DNA of 64,000 bases, from assembly GCA_038049695.1 (NCBI GenBank), contig CP142452.1, positions 95,549,501 to 95,613,500 of the forward strand. The letters run 5' to 3'. The position numbers and the translations under genes are program-made. Of the stretch, positions 33,724 through 44,389 are shown one piece after another (position 1 is the stretch's first letter; every line of letters starts with the position of its first letter). Under the pieces are notes generated by a model, which was not told the DNA's origin, ran no database searches, and saw only the letters and a list, made by a program, of their open reading frames with translations. This DNA comes from Cinnamomum chago (Eukaryota; Streptophyta; Magnoliopsida; Laurales; Lauraceae).

Positions 33724-34160
33724 CAGCTTAATGTTCAAGATGAAGTACCACTGCATGTGTTGTTTGTAGATGTAGTACTTAGTCAAGCAAGAAAGCAGGC
33801 AAATGACGAATTGAAACTATGGAGAAAGGCATTTTAAGTCAAATGGGTTAAAAATTAGTAGTTCTAAGGCGGGATATATGAAGTGTAAGTTTAGTTGATC
33901 TAAGAGTAGAAGTTCAAGATGTCAAAATTGAATAACAGCCTAGTACCACAATGTGAGAAATTTTGCTACTTAGTGTCCCTCAGCTGTAGCTCAACTGGTT
34001 ATGGCCGTGTGCGTGAGTAGAGTGAGTTCAAATACCTGATGTGACAAAAAAAATAAAAAATGAAGTTTTGCTACTTAGGGGCTTTTGTGGAACAAAGTGG
34101 CAGGTTCTAGTTGATATCACTTATAGAATTAGTGGAGCATGGGCCATAAGCCATTGGGTT
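33724..34160 (+). pseudogene. RTE-clade LINE reverse transcriptase remnant, 5' part
   Basis: Translating across frameshifts gives the order VQDEVPLHVLFVDVVL (the catalytic YADD/FVDD box with one codon damaged), NDELKLWRKAF, SNGLKISSSKAGYMKCKFS, CEKFCYLG and DITYRISGAW, which is the palm/thumb order of RTE-type reverse transcriptases in plants. Stops and at least two frameshifts show it is dead. A SINE (33974-34065) splits it inside the FCYLG codons. The next part of the same domain reappears at 36330-36540. Confidence 0.7.
33974..34065 (+). mobile_element. tRNA-derived SINE inserted in the LINE remnant
   Basis: A 92-bp insertion flanked by exact 13-bp duplications, TTTTGCTACTTAG, at 33961-33973 and 34066-34078. 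It has a pol III A-box-like TAGCTCAACTGG, a B-box-like GAGTTCAAATACC about 40 bp further on, and an A-rich tail before TGAAG. It is short for a plant SINE, consisting of little more than the tRNA-like head. Removing it restores the FCYLG coding order of the host LINE, which supports the boundaries. Confidence 0.78.
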
Positions 34161-34261
34161 GTGCGATTGTTGATTGCTACTTAGATTGAATTGCCAATAT
34201 TTATAATACAACAGCTGTCGGGTAGGTAATATGGACTTAGTTGTCAATTTCGTTTCATACC

Positions 34262-34345
34262 CTGTTTCGGCTGGCTTCAAGATGAAACATGGGTCTGTGA
34301 GTTGAGTGAGTTCGAATCCCGCATGTGGCCAAAAAGAAGGATTAC
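34262..34345 (+). mobile_element. Second SINE-like fragment of the same type
   Basis: GTTGAGTGAGTTCGAATCCC (B box) followed by GCATGTGGCCAAAAAG resembles the 3' half of the SINE at 33974-34065. The A-box half is weak and no TSD was found. Confidence 0.4.
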
Positions 34346-35150
34346 AACTTTTTTAAACTTAAATAAAAGATTTAAAAAAAAAATGTTTTGTAGATATCTA
34401 TATGATGTTGGGCTCGGATTGTATTGGAGTGATGCTGAAATTTCTCATAGAAGAGGGAAATTTCTTGTTGTGGCCATTGATGGATCTGAAGGCCCACCTA
34501 TTTTTTCTACACAGTATGGGGAAAAAAGAACAAAAGAATTTGGACCCTTCAAGGCTCGCTTATGAAATAGCCTATCATATTTCACTTAAATATGAGGCTA
34601 CTCTCTAGGAAGAATTTTTTAATCCTTCCATGAAAATCTAGTAGGGCTACTAAGTGTGCTCACTGTGAAAATAGTGCTGATCAAATTTCAATCCAACTGC
34701 CCATTGTCAACATGAGCCTACTCAATGGGCCCACCTATGAAAATCTACACCATTGTAAAAAATGGCCCACCCTGTACGGACATCACTTATGTGGCCCGTA
34801 ATCAAATCAATACCTTTTTAAGACTTAAACAAAATATCAAATTTTTTTTTCAAAATTTAGATCAATTTGATAGTGGGCCCACATTTATTGAAGTTAAAAT
34901 TTTCATACCTTTTCTTTTGAGGGGCTTGGATTTTTCTTAAGTTGGCGGGCCGCTGTTTCATTTTTTTTTTCTGAAGTGGGCCCTGTTTGATTTTTTCATA
35001 AGTTCCCCCACTTTCAAGCATCATGAGATTCTCGTTGCCAAAATCCTTGGATGGGTCCCTACTCCATAAAGAAGGGTCAAAGAAAATGAAAAAGGAATAG
35101 TTTGTTCTAATGTCAGGTTCCTGATATAATTTGTTCAAAATATGTTGGTT
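34346..35150. other. Repeat-rich sequence without genes
   Basis: It contains ATGGGCCCACCTATGAAAA and GTGGGCCCAC segments that recur at about 37550-37740 and 38085-38265, so it probably belongs to a dispersed repeat family. The ORFs at 34302-34608 show no recognisable domain. Confidence 0.4.
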
Positions 35151-35160
35151 TGGTCAGGAG

Positions 35161-36271
35161 CATGGTTTAAAATCACGTTTCGCGGTTCGCGGTCATCGCA
35201 GCCCCATGGGGAGCGAATTTTTATTTGACCCCAAAAAAGTCTGAAAAAATATCCAAAAAATCCAGAATGTTATAAAATGATAGAAACTAATGTCCTTTTT
35301 TTTTCCCATTAGTGCACACTTTAAAGCAAAATAATGGTCCCCTCAAGTTATAACATCCTGTATCATTGCTATATCGATGTATATACTAAAATAAGCTGAA
35401 ATATCATAAATTTGACATAATGCAACTATAATTTTGGGCAAACTAATAGTGTTAAACATTTAAAGTCTACACTTTAAATCATAAAATTCACACTTTTTTG
35501 TTCCAAAAGTGTAGATCTATTATTGTAAACTAACATATTATAAATGCGTTTGAACGCTAATTTGGAAAAATGTAAATGATATCAAGAAAAGCCCCAAATT
35601 TTGAAAATAAAAAAAAATCTGGATCTACACCTTAAAACACTAGATCTAGAGAAAAATTAGTGGGTAACATCAAATCTAACTCAATATAAAGCCTTTGGTT
35701 TATGTATGACACAATCTTAAAAAAAAACTCTAAAATAATTCGGATTTAAATAATGAAAAAATAAAAAATATTATAAAAAGTGCTAAAACTTGAAATTTTT
35801 TGCTCCAAAACTATAGATCTAATACACCTCAAACATCTCTAAGTTATTTTGATGTTGAATTTTGAAAAGAACTCCAAAAAACAAAAAAATAAGCTTTACC
35901 AAAGAAGCCCCTTGAGTTTGATTAGATTTCCCCACATACAAATCCAACCAAAAGTAGCTTAGATCTAAGCTTTTAGGTGCTCCTCCATGCCTTAGAAGTT
36001 GTAGCAGGCCTTAGGAAGCTCTCAGAGAAGAAACACATTAAAAGAAGTGAAAGAAGAAGGCCAAAGGGAAGTTTTAAAGGAAAAGTCCCGTCAGGCGTTA
36101 TAATGGCTGTTATTTTCAAAATAATGGCCATTATAATGGTACGGATAACAGCCGTTATGGACTCTTTTTTTTGGCGATTTTTTACCCCGATATGCATCTC
36201 GGCCGTTATATTCATTATAACGTAACACATGACGGCCGTTATGTAACGGTAACGACCATTAATGAACCATG
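35161..36271. mobile_element. Non-autonomous TIR element, hAT-like, with CGTTATAACG-type ends
   Basis: Ends CATGGTTTAAAATCACG (left) and CATGGTTCATTAATGG (reverse complement of right) are flanked by the 8-bp duplication GTCAGGAG (35153-35160 and 36272-36279). The identity can be extended to 10 bp (GGTCAGGAGC) if the outer C/G is not counted as element, which would suit a MULE, so the superfamily is not settled. The left end has GCGGTTCGCGGTCATCGC; the right end is full of GCCGTTAT/ATAACGGC motifs (36090-36260). The AT-rich interior has no coding capacity. It sits between the two parts of the RTE LINE remnant. Confidence 0.7.
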
Positions 36272-36329
36272 GTCAGGAGCCCTTTCAAGGTTTGTTCAGT
36301 TCAGTTTCTTGTCCAAACCAAAAATTCTC

Positions 36330-36527
36330 AGGAATTCTGGATGAAGTGAACCAAATTTTATAACTATGTATAGAGCTGAATGTTGGGCAATGAAGAAATA
36401 TGAAGAAGCTAAATTTGATGCGTCTGAGATGTGGATGCTTTAGAAGGTTGTTTGGAGTTTCTAGAAATGATAAGATTTGAAACAAGTACAATAGAAGCAA
36501 CCTAAGGATAACCAAGGAGAGGCCAAT

Positions 36528-36540
<13 letters not shown>
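36330..36540 (+). pseudogene. RTE-clade LINE remnant, 3' part
   Basis: MYRAECWAMKKYEEAKFDAS, then after frameshifts RLFGVSRNDKI, NKYNRSNLRITKERPIIER. This matches the C-terminal stretch of RTE reverse transcriptases (LYGAECWA..., ...G-x-TRKDKI-x-NEYIR-x-LGVAPI). It is the continuation of the fragment ending near 34160, displaced by about 2.1 kb of inserted DNA. It ends at a (GA)n run (36533-36560). Confidence 0.7.

Positions 36541-36560
<20 letters not shown>
36533..36560. repeat. (GA)n microsatellite
   Basis: Uninterrupted GA dinucleotide run at the end of the LINE remnant. Confidence 0.9.
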
Positions 36561-36563
<3 letters not shown>

Positions 36564-36654
36564 ACGATCTTAGTCACCAATATGACTCGGTTGAGAGTCG
36601 ACTTGGCAAGGATTAGGTTGGAATACTTTTCTTCTAGTTGAGGCGCTACATAAC

Positions 36655-37326
36655 CATGGATGAAAATAGCGGCTATGTAGCGGCCGCCACCGCTACGACT
36701 GCTAAGGGGCCGCTATGAGGTGAAAAAAATTCCTCATTTCCAAATTTTTTTAACATGCATAATAAGACTTATTTCTTTTCTTCTTCTCTCCAAATAACAT
36801 TTCTACACAAATCTTCTATCCTTTTATGTTTAAAAGAGCACAAAAAAGCACATGATCTCGCCGAATTACAGTCGATATTGAGAGTTCTTTTCAATGATTC
36901 TTCTCTAAGTACATCCTATTAGACACTCCCTTTGGTAGATGTATTTTTTTCTCTAGGCACTCTTAAGTCTTGACTTCATGACATAGTTTTTTCTTTTATA
37001 AGTATTTCATTAGTTTCTAAGTTAGCATAACTAAGCAACATGAACACATGTGAAAAAAATGATCATTACTATTATTTTCTATTTATACAGCGATGCAGGA
37101 CCTTATACAGTGAGGGGACCGCTACGCCCCCTTACCTTAGTTACTTTTGCAAAAAAAAAAAAAAAAAATACATTCTCATTTTCCGATATTCTAGATTTTT
37201 TAGAATTTTTTCATATTTTTTTGACGATTTTTCCAAATCGCACCGCTACACTGCTACGTGGCGCCCGCTACGTAGCGTTTTGGCGGCAGGCCGCTACGCC
37301 CGCTGCTACCGCTATTTTCATCCTTG
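36655..37326. mobile_element. Non-autonomous hAT-like element with TAGCGGC-rich ends
   Basis: Left end CATGGATGAAAATAGCGG and reverse-complemented right end CAAGGATGAAAATAGCGG match at 17 of 18 bases. Exact 8-bp duplications, TACATAAC, flank it at 36647-36654 and 37327-37334. CA(A/T)GG termini with an 8-bp TSD fit hAT. Both ends hold many copies of GCGGC/CCGCTA (36670-36720; 37240-37315). The 672-bp element has no coding capacity; ORFs 37040-37412 are incidental. An A-run lies at 37151-37168. Confidence 0.82.
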
Positions 37327-37334
37327 TACATAAC

Positions 37335-39420
37335 GCTTGGGCGTTTTTTCATTATCAATCAATGAGTCTTATCCGGCTGTCTGAATTTAATGATATTAAC
37401 TTTATGCCTTGAAATATCCATTGTTGTAATAACTCTCCTACCAAAGAAAATTCTTAGAATAACTCACATGATTGGTTTCCTTTTTTCTAGGATATTTGAA
37501 GCAAGCAATGCTAATCCAATCATGTAGCTTACTTTTGATATGGGTGATTTGGTGGACACCAATGTTTACTTATGAAAAATCCATACCGATCAAAATAAAT
37601 GGCCTATCATTTTTTGGTTCTTCAATGAATTTTAATCAAATATGAGTTGGGCCCACTGTTAGATTGAACACTATAAAAGATTTGTGATTTTCCCAATTTG
37701 ATGGTGGGAACAACTTATATAAGAGTGAGATTTGAATAGGGCCGATAAAACATAGGTCCATTTATTGTGATATTGGTTTAGATTACTCGTTGAGCTAAAA
37801 ATCATTCAGTGGGGCCCTCTTACTTATAGTTCAAAGAAAGAATATGTCCCACTTAAAGTTCAGAGAAAGAAGACTAAGAAAAAATAGACGATGCACACGA
37901 CAAGAGACTTAAATATCTCTCTCCCAACATGAAGCTGGAAAATTTAAATGCACATTGCTCTTATTGGATGCTATATGGGGGCAAAAATGCTCCCTTCAAA
38001 TTGGGGAATTGTAATCCTTGAATCAATTCTAATTTTCATCCTAATATATTTTGGGGCAAGAGAAAATCATGATACTCCTCCATGGGCCCCACTTATGAAA
38101 AATCCAAACCAATTAAATGGCCTTTTTCTTTATGGCTTTTCGCAAATCTTACTTCAATCAAAGTTGAGCCCACTGTTGGATTATGAAAATTTCAAAATCT
38201 TCATGGTGCTCAATCTGACAATGGGCCTTACTCCTCTTGAAGTGAAATTTGTGGAGGGCAAATAACAGATAAGGCTATTTATGTTTATCGGATTGGATTT
38301 TTCTACGTGGACCCCACTAATAGGTTCTTCAAATTGCCCTTTTATAACCTCTAACCATAGGGCTCCATGTCAGCAACCATCTTAAAAGCAATTTGTTTCT
38401 TATTCATAGAAGGGGTTTAGTGCTCCTGTACATATACATGCCGCCCCCCCCCCCCCGGGTGCGGGGATGGAACTTGGGGGGCATCTCAACCACCATCACA
38501 TACTTGTGTATGGTGACGGAGGTTCAAATCATTATCCTAACCATTTGATCAGCAGTTGACAAGTTTTCACCATACAAAATGAGTGCACAGTCGATCCAAC
38601 GGCTCAATCCATTCGGATGGGTGTCAATCCCGGGATTGACGACTTTTTTTTTTTTAGGGGGGGGGGGGGGGGGGGGGGGATTCTTATTTTATGGTCCACT
38701 TGGATGCATCATAAGGTGGGCCCACTGGGTATCTAGGCATGCAATGCTCACATTATTGTGAGCAGCAGTGCTCGGTAGATGTTTCTCCTATAGATATAAT
38801 AATATATATCGCTGCACCTACGAGGGTAAAGAAGGGCTGCGTTAGGTAGGTAGATAGCCAGCAGAAGATTTTGCCAAAACCCCGAACAAACAAGCATATG
38901 TAGATCACTGATCTGGTGTGCGCGTCGCACACCTTGCTGTTGGGCCCACCTGGGGATGGCTCTAGGAGGGATTGGAAGATCTAGGTGTGCCCTGCTTGTT
39001 TACAAAATCTGGGGCCCACTTGATGATCCTGACCCATTGATCAATTGCTCACAAGCCAATCCTACAGTTCAGTTCTTTTGGCTGATCTAATGATTACTGG
39101 GAGGAGGTTTTTTTTAGGAGAAGGGGGGGTGGGGTTCTCAGTTTCACTCAGATGGGTAATCAGGTGGGCCACACTTGGTGGTGTGCACTTGTGTTGGTTG
39201 ATCATTGTTTTGGTTGTTGGCGATTCATACTATCCATTTTAGTGAAGCCATGTTGCATGTTTACTAGTATTTGTGTTGGACGGTTGGAATAAGACACTGA
39301 TACAAGGCGCCCAATTCGCTAGTGGATTCGGCATAACTCTTAAAGAAGTGCTTATTTTCAATAAAGAATAATATGCAAAAATAGCTTCGGTAAAAAAAAA
39401 AAAAAAAAAAAAAAAATACT
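37335..39420. other. Repeat-rich intergenic sequence
   Basis: No genes were seen. The blocks 37550-37740 and 38085-38265 are diverged copies of one another (ATGAAAAATCCA, AAATGGCCTTT/AAATGGCCTAT, TTGGGCCCACTGTTAGATT/TTGAGCCCACTGTTGGATT). Two homopolymers stand out, C13 at 38444-38456 and G23 at 38657-38679; an A-run is at 39391-39415. Confidence 0.45.
38657..38679. repeat. Poly(G) tract, 23 G
   Basis: An uninterrupted run of 23 G preceded by a T-run. Its length may be unreliable in the assembly. Confidence 0.85.
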
Positions 39421-40271
39421 TGCACTTAACAATCCACTAATAAACAGGCATGGTAATATAGTATTAAGTTGTAAAACAATATTTAAATTAGCACTAGAAG
39501 AATCCAACACAGCAGTGTCGTGTTGGTTGTGTTCACAGGTACATTGCTCATACCAAAGAATTTGTGCAACACAGTCTGGAAGTAGTCTATTCATTCTAGG
39601 TGTTTGAATCTATTTGGGTGTGTTGGATGGCCACAATTTGTAAGTGGGTCATCAGTAGCTGCCTCTCACTTTACCGGTGAGCAATGTTCTTTTGACCTAC
39701 AGCCAGGTGAAATAAATCTTGGTTGTTCCACCTGTATCTCCTTGGTGTGATCCATTACCCATCATCCTGCAATTATGGTATTATAATCTGGAATTTTTCA
39801 ATCATAAGAGGTATGCAGTTTGAAATGTAAATAAAACTTAATGGGTACCATTTAATATTTTATAACAAGAATATAATGGAAAAAAAAAAAACTTGGATGG
39901 TAGTAGTGTCATTAACTTGATTTTGAAGTTCTTGGAAGTTCTATAGTCTTTGAAATCATTGTAATTAAATTGCTGAAAACCTATCTCTCGTAGCCATGGT
40001 AGACTAGTGCATATTAGTAGGCTACAGTAGTAATGCATGTAACCAGATGATATGATAACCATTATATTTTAATACTGCTTTTGTTTTTAAGATTTCATCG
40101 CATTTAAACTGAGCTTGCATACTCGTTAGTTAATTTATGGTTGTGTCTGCAATCTTATGTGCAGATATCTTTGTGTTGAGTTGGTGTAGGAAGAAATCCA
40201 GTCAGGGGGCGATAGATCATCCCCCTTGTTTTCTTTCAGAGATTTCTACTTCCAGGTGTGCAGCCACTTCT

Positions 40272-40453
40272 GTCTCAATAGAAAATTATGGAAATGTCAT
40301 TGAGATTTTTGGGTTATTTTATGTTTTAGACAGTCCAAATAGAGAAATTATGGAAATGTCAATGAGATTTTTTGGGTTATTTATGTTCTAGACAGTCTCA
40401 ATAGAAAATTTATGGAATTGTCATTGAAAATATTGGGTTATTTATGTTTTAGG
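40272..40453 (+). repeat. Three tandem copies of a 61-62 bp unit
   Basis: Units begin at 40272, 40333 and 40395 (GTCTCAATAGAAAATTATGG or GTCCAAATAGAGAAATTATG), each continuing TGTCATTGAGATTTTTGGG and TTATTTATGTTTTAGACA with a few changes. Confidence 0.85.
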
Positions 40454-41944
40454 CATTTTCTAAGAAATTTTTTTTAGAAACTGTCCACCACATGTTTGAT
40501 GTCCTTGACATTTTCTTGTTCTCTGAGGAAAGGGAAATTTTCCTGCAAAAATCAAGCACGTTTTTTAGGATAGGTTGTTTTGAGGGTACCTGCATAGCCA
40601 CATAATCTTTTGAAGCCTTATGGTAGTGTTCTTGGATTTATATGTTCAACTTCTTATTTTTGTTAGTATGTAATCAGTGATTTAGCAGCAGGCCGTTGCA
40701 ATGTACTCTGCTATTTATAGAGAAGTGTTGCCTCATAATCTCGATAGCATTGCTTTTCAGTTTGCAATGGAGACTAATTGTTTTAATGTTCAGGCAGGTT
40801 AAATCATAGTAGCAGTTGTCGTCTAAGGGGTTACATCATCTCTAAGTGTAAAGCTGCGATTGCACACATTGACTGCGAAGGCATTTAGTAGCCATCGCAT
40901 TTGAAGATCGTTATCGAACTGTCTCCAAGTTCTCAGAGAAACATCTCTGCAAAATGAAATTTATCAGTTACTCCATATTGGAAGATTTATGTGGTATATG
41001 TTCTGTCATGCTAATTTAAGGGTTACCTGCAGTCCTATAGCAGGTCCATGCATCCAGTGGAGGAGCACATAAGACGTACTGATCTCTAAGAGTATCTTTT
41101 GCAAGCGCTCGTGAGGTCGGCTTGATTTTCTTATTTTTCCCACTCATTTGGTGGGCTGTGTATGAGAATAATCGACAAAAGAATTGGCCGATGTTATTTT
41201 CAAAAAAAAAAAAAAAATTGGCCAATGTCTCGCAGTTTTACGTGTGGCCAACTTGATTTTTTTTTTTTGAAGCAAGTTCAGTTCATCTTGGACCCTACCT
41301 AAATTGGTCTGCCCATGTGCCAGAACTAGCTCATGGTGCATTGATATTCTTGTGACTTTCCTTGGCTTATCATCTCCCATCTAAACTAGTTCAGAGTTGT
41401 CTAGGGTTGCACGGTTGTACATGTGCAGCCAACCTGATGGTTACTTTCGGAGCATATCAAGTGCTCTGCTCAACTGACGGATCTTTTTTCTTTTTTGGGT
41501 GGTTTTGATCAATCTAGGGCTGTGAAGGGGCTCAACTCGGGGTTTGTTCATGTAGCTGATTAGGCTGGTCCTTGGAAAAATTGATTTTCCTTGTGTCAAG
41601 CCACCCTGGCTGATTGATTGCCCCATATCCATTTGAAATTGAACGCATCAAGGCAGGTTTAAATGAAATACTGAAGAATACCGTAGAATGTAGGGGAGAT
41701 ATGTGGTTCATAACAAAGATCATGAGCATATCTAAAGAATTGTTGTAAGTGCTATTGAGAGACGGAAAACCCACAAAAACTGTGAGTGAATTGGAAAGCG
41801 ATCACGAGAAATAGGGAAGGAAATAGTGAGGTCACATGTTAGATTGAGACATTGAGTGACGAAATCCATACCCGAACAGGGATTAGAGAAGTTTCGAAGC
41901 CGTCCCAACCTCAGATGGTTGGTGAAATGGATGAGGGTCATGGT

Positions 41945-42556
41945 TGGGGGTGTAATGGTTTTGTTGACTGTTTGGAAGGGAAATTCGTTAACTGAATAAT
42001 ATTTTTAGGTTTTCAGTTTTTTAACATTGTATCCTAAAAAATTGTTAAAAATTAAATTGTGGTTAGCTGTATTAGATGGTTCGGTTACAGTAAATTGTCA
42101 CTTAATTTTTTTCTTATCTTTGTCTTTCGACTTTGCATGCGAAACAAAATTATCAGTTTTTACATACCAAACAAAATAAATATATGATTTTTTACAAAAA
42201 TAAATACAACTAAAATTGTGAATTGATACTACAAAATATCTATCATACAGTATAATTCTAGGAAACATGAGAGAGGTGTAATCCAACTCACAAAATAATT
42301 TTTTTCTCAGAATAATTCTAGAAAGAAAGTTTACTATGCGTATACACATGAAGTGAAAATGGTTAACTGTGTTTTGGGAAAATGGTTAATTGAAACGTAA
42401 TTTTCGGTTCAATTGATTAATAATTGTGAGTTGAGATTGAAAATTTACCGTTCAGTTTTTAATTTTAATAACTGTAATCGAACTGGGAAATACGGTTATT
42501 AACCGTCCTATTGGGTTGGTTTGGTACAGTTTTTCGATTTCTTTTTACACCCCCAG
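41945..42556. mobile_element. Possible hAT-like element with GGGGGTGTAA ends
   Basis: The left end TTGGGGGTGTAATGG and reverse-complemented right end CTGGGGGTGTAAAAAG share GGGGGTGTAA. The interior contains further inverted GGTTAACTG/CAGTT- and ACGGTT-like motifs. No clean TSD, so the limits are approximate. Confidence 0.35.
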
Positions 42557-42939
42557 TCATTGTGATAATAACTGGGCAGGTTATGCATCCTGATTAAATC
42601 TGGAACTAAGCTTCTGCCTCAGTCGAAAGTTGAAACCTGTGTGTTGAACAAATCAAGAGCCCGTAGCACGGTTGGACTTGGAAGGTTCTCCTTTTTAAAA
42701 TCTGGCAACGTAGAAGGTTTGAATTCACGCCGCCTGGACGAGAGCTACTGTCCCGGGCCGGGGTCGTGCCCGTGGGTTGCAGATTTGAGTCGCCATTGAA
42801 ATGGGAAAAAAAAGCCAACCACCTTGGGGTTCCACAAACAGCCGGCCGATTAAGGGTTCCCATGGTAGTCACATCTTACCAAACGGTGGCCCTGTCCAGC
42901 CCTTTGTACCATCTAGTATAAGACCCTGTAATAATAGTT

Positions 42940-43094
42940 TTTTTTTTTTTTTTTTTCCGCTATTTGGAGGGTTCCCAATCCTTCGGGGCTGAACTAATTC
43001 CTTTGGAGGGAAGCTGAACAAACTCCCTTGTAGTCCTTTTGGTAGTGCAGATTCAAACCTACAACATCCGGGTGCACCAATTGTGCTACGGTGT
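42940..43094 (-). mobile_element. tRNA-derived SINE (minus strand) with TSD
   Basis: Read on the minus strand: an A-box-like TAGCACAATTGG (43077-43088), a B-box-like AGGTTTGAATCT (43049-43060), a body, and a poly(A) tail (T-run 42938-42956 on the + strand). The duplication TGTAATAATAGTT flanks it at 42927-42939 and 43095-43107 (the last TT may merge with the tail). All hallmarks of a SINE insertion are present: tRNA-like head, A-tail and a TSD over 10 bp. It is unlike the SINE at 33974. Confidence 0.78.
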
Positions 43095-43107
43095 TGTAAT
43101 AATAGTT

Positions 43108-44150
43108 GTTAGATTGAGTGTGCTTTCCATTTTGGCCATACATTTCAATGGCCCTCTGCAGAGGATGGCTGTGGAAGTGGCCTGGCCTGAATGAGTGGGA
43201 ATTTTGCTAAATTCCTAATGTGGATGCTTCTCCATTTCAGTGGTGCCCTTTTTCTGGTTTTCATCTGCTAGTTATTCCTCCTAAAATTGACATGGGAAAG
43301 GATCCTCTAGGTCTGAAATCTACCGCCTGCGTACTTGGGGATTTGATCCCCAGTTGAAAAGCAGTCTAAGAATCTAGAGCATTATGGAAATGGGTTCCAC
43401 TGACATTCAGGATCTGATTGTCGTTTTCTTTTAAAGAAGGCGGTTTCAACTTCAAAGTTTGCTGGCATTGAGTTAAAGACAACAGCTGTTCACATTTGTA
43501 AATTGTAATGGTGATTTTGATGACCCTTGTATTTTTTTAACTAATCTGAACAAAAGGACCACTGAATTGGGCGTACTAAAACCAAATGGGTGGTGATATT
43601 TGTTTCGAGTCCGCTTTGGATCTGCTCTCATTTGCTTTTTTGAGCACATTGGAATAGAAAACGCTATCTAGCCTTTCTATAATTGTGGTGCTTTTAATGT
43701 ACATTTGAATTAGAGCTTAGGAATTTAATGGTCCCAACTCTCCTCTACCTTACCTCTACATTCTTCCACTCCCAAGTCTGGGGCAGGCTACAGTCTACAG
43801 TATAGTGATTAGTGACGCTGTATGATAATACCATGCATCTTCCCGCTCATCATACCAGCACATGCCACGGGGAACTTTTGTGTTGCAATTCATAACGAGT
43901 TTCCAGAGCATTTATAGCTTCGTTGGACACAATAAGTTATTTCCCAACTTACCCCTTAGAATTTTAATGGCTTGCCAACAGAGTTCAATTGATGACGGCA
44001 AATGGGGCCCATTACTATATAACACCATTATAACGGGCCCATTTTTCCAAACCTATGCCCTCAAAATATATCATATTTCAATTGGAGCCCACTGAATTAG
44101 GTCATGATGCGGATGCATAGATGCATAGCTTGACATAACGGTTATGATCA
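43108..44150. other. Intergenic sequence without recognised genes
   Basis: Nothing delimited here. The ORF at 43862-44095 has no recognisable domain. Confidence 0.45.
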
Positions 44151-44389
44151 TAAATTTTAGGGGGATTCGGCGACGGGTCTCTCAACATTTCACTTTATTG
44201 CGTTAGATCCACAATTTTTTTTCATAGTGTGATAGGTCATTTTTTTAAATTTGAAGACCTAAAATATCTAATTTACCCTTTCTTCAAAATCATATCCCAC
44301 AATTAGTGGAATATGCCATTAATAATGTTCAACCACCATCTAATTGACAACGATTAATGGAATCGCATTAATGAAATTTTCAAATAAAT

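Larger units (their letters stand above)
39421..42926. other. Intergenic sequence without recognised genes
   Basis: It holds a 61-bp triplicate (40272-40453), poly(A)/poly(T) runs near 41201-41218 and 41258-41271, and a possible TIR repeat at 41945-42556 whose ends read TTGGGGGTGTAA and TTACACCCCCAG; no convincing TSD was found for the last. The ORFs in this stretch carry no recognisable domain. Confidence 0.4.
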
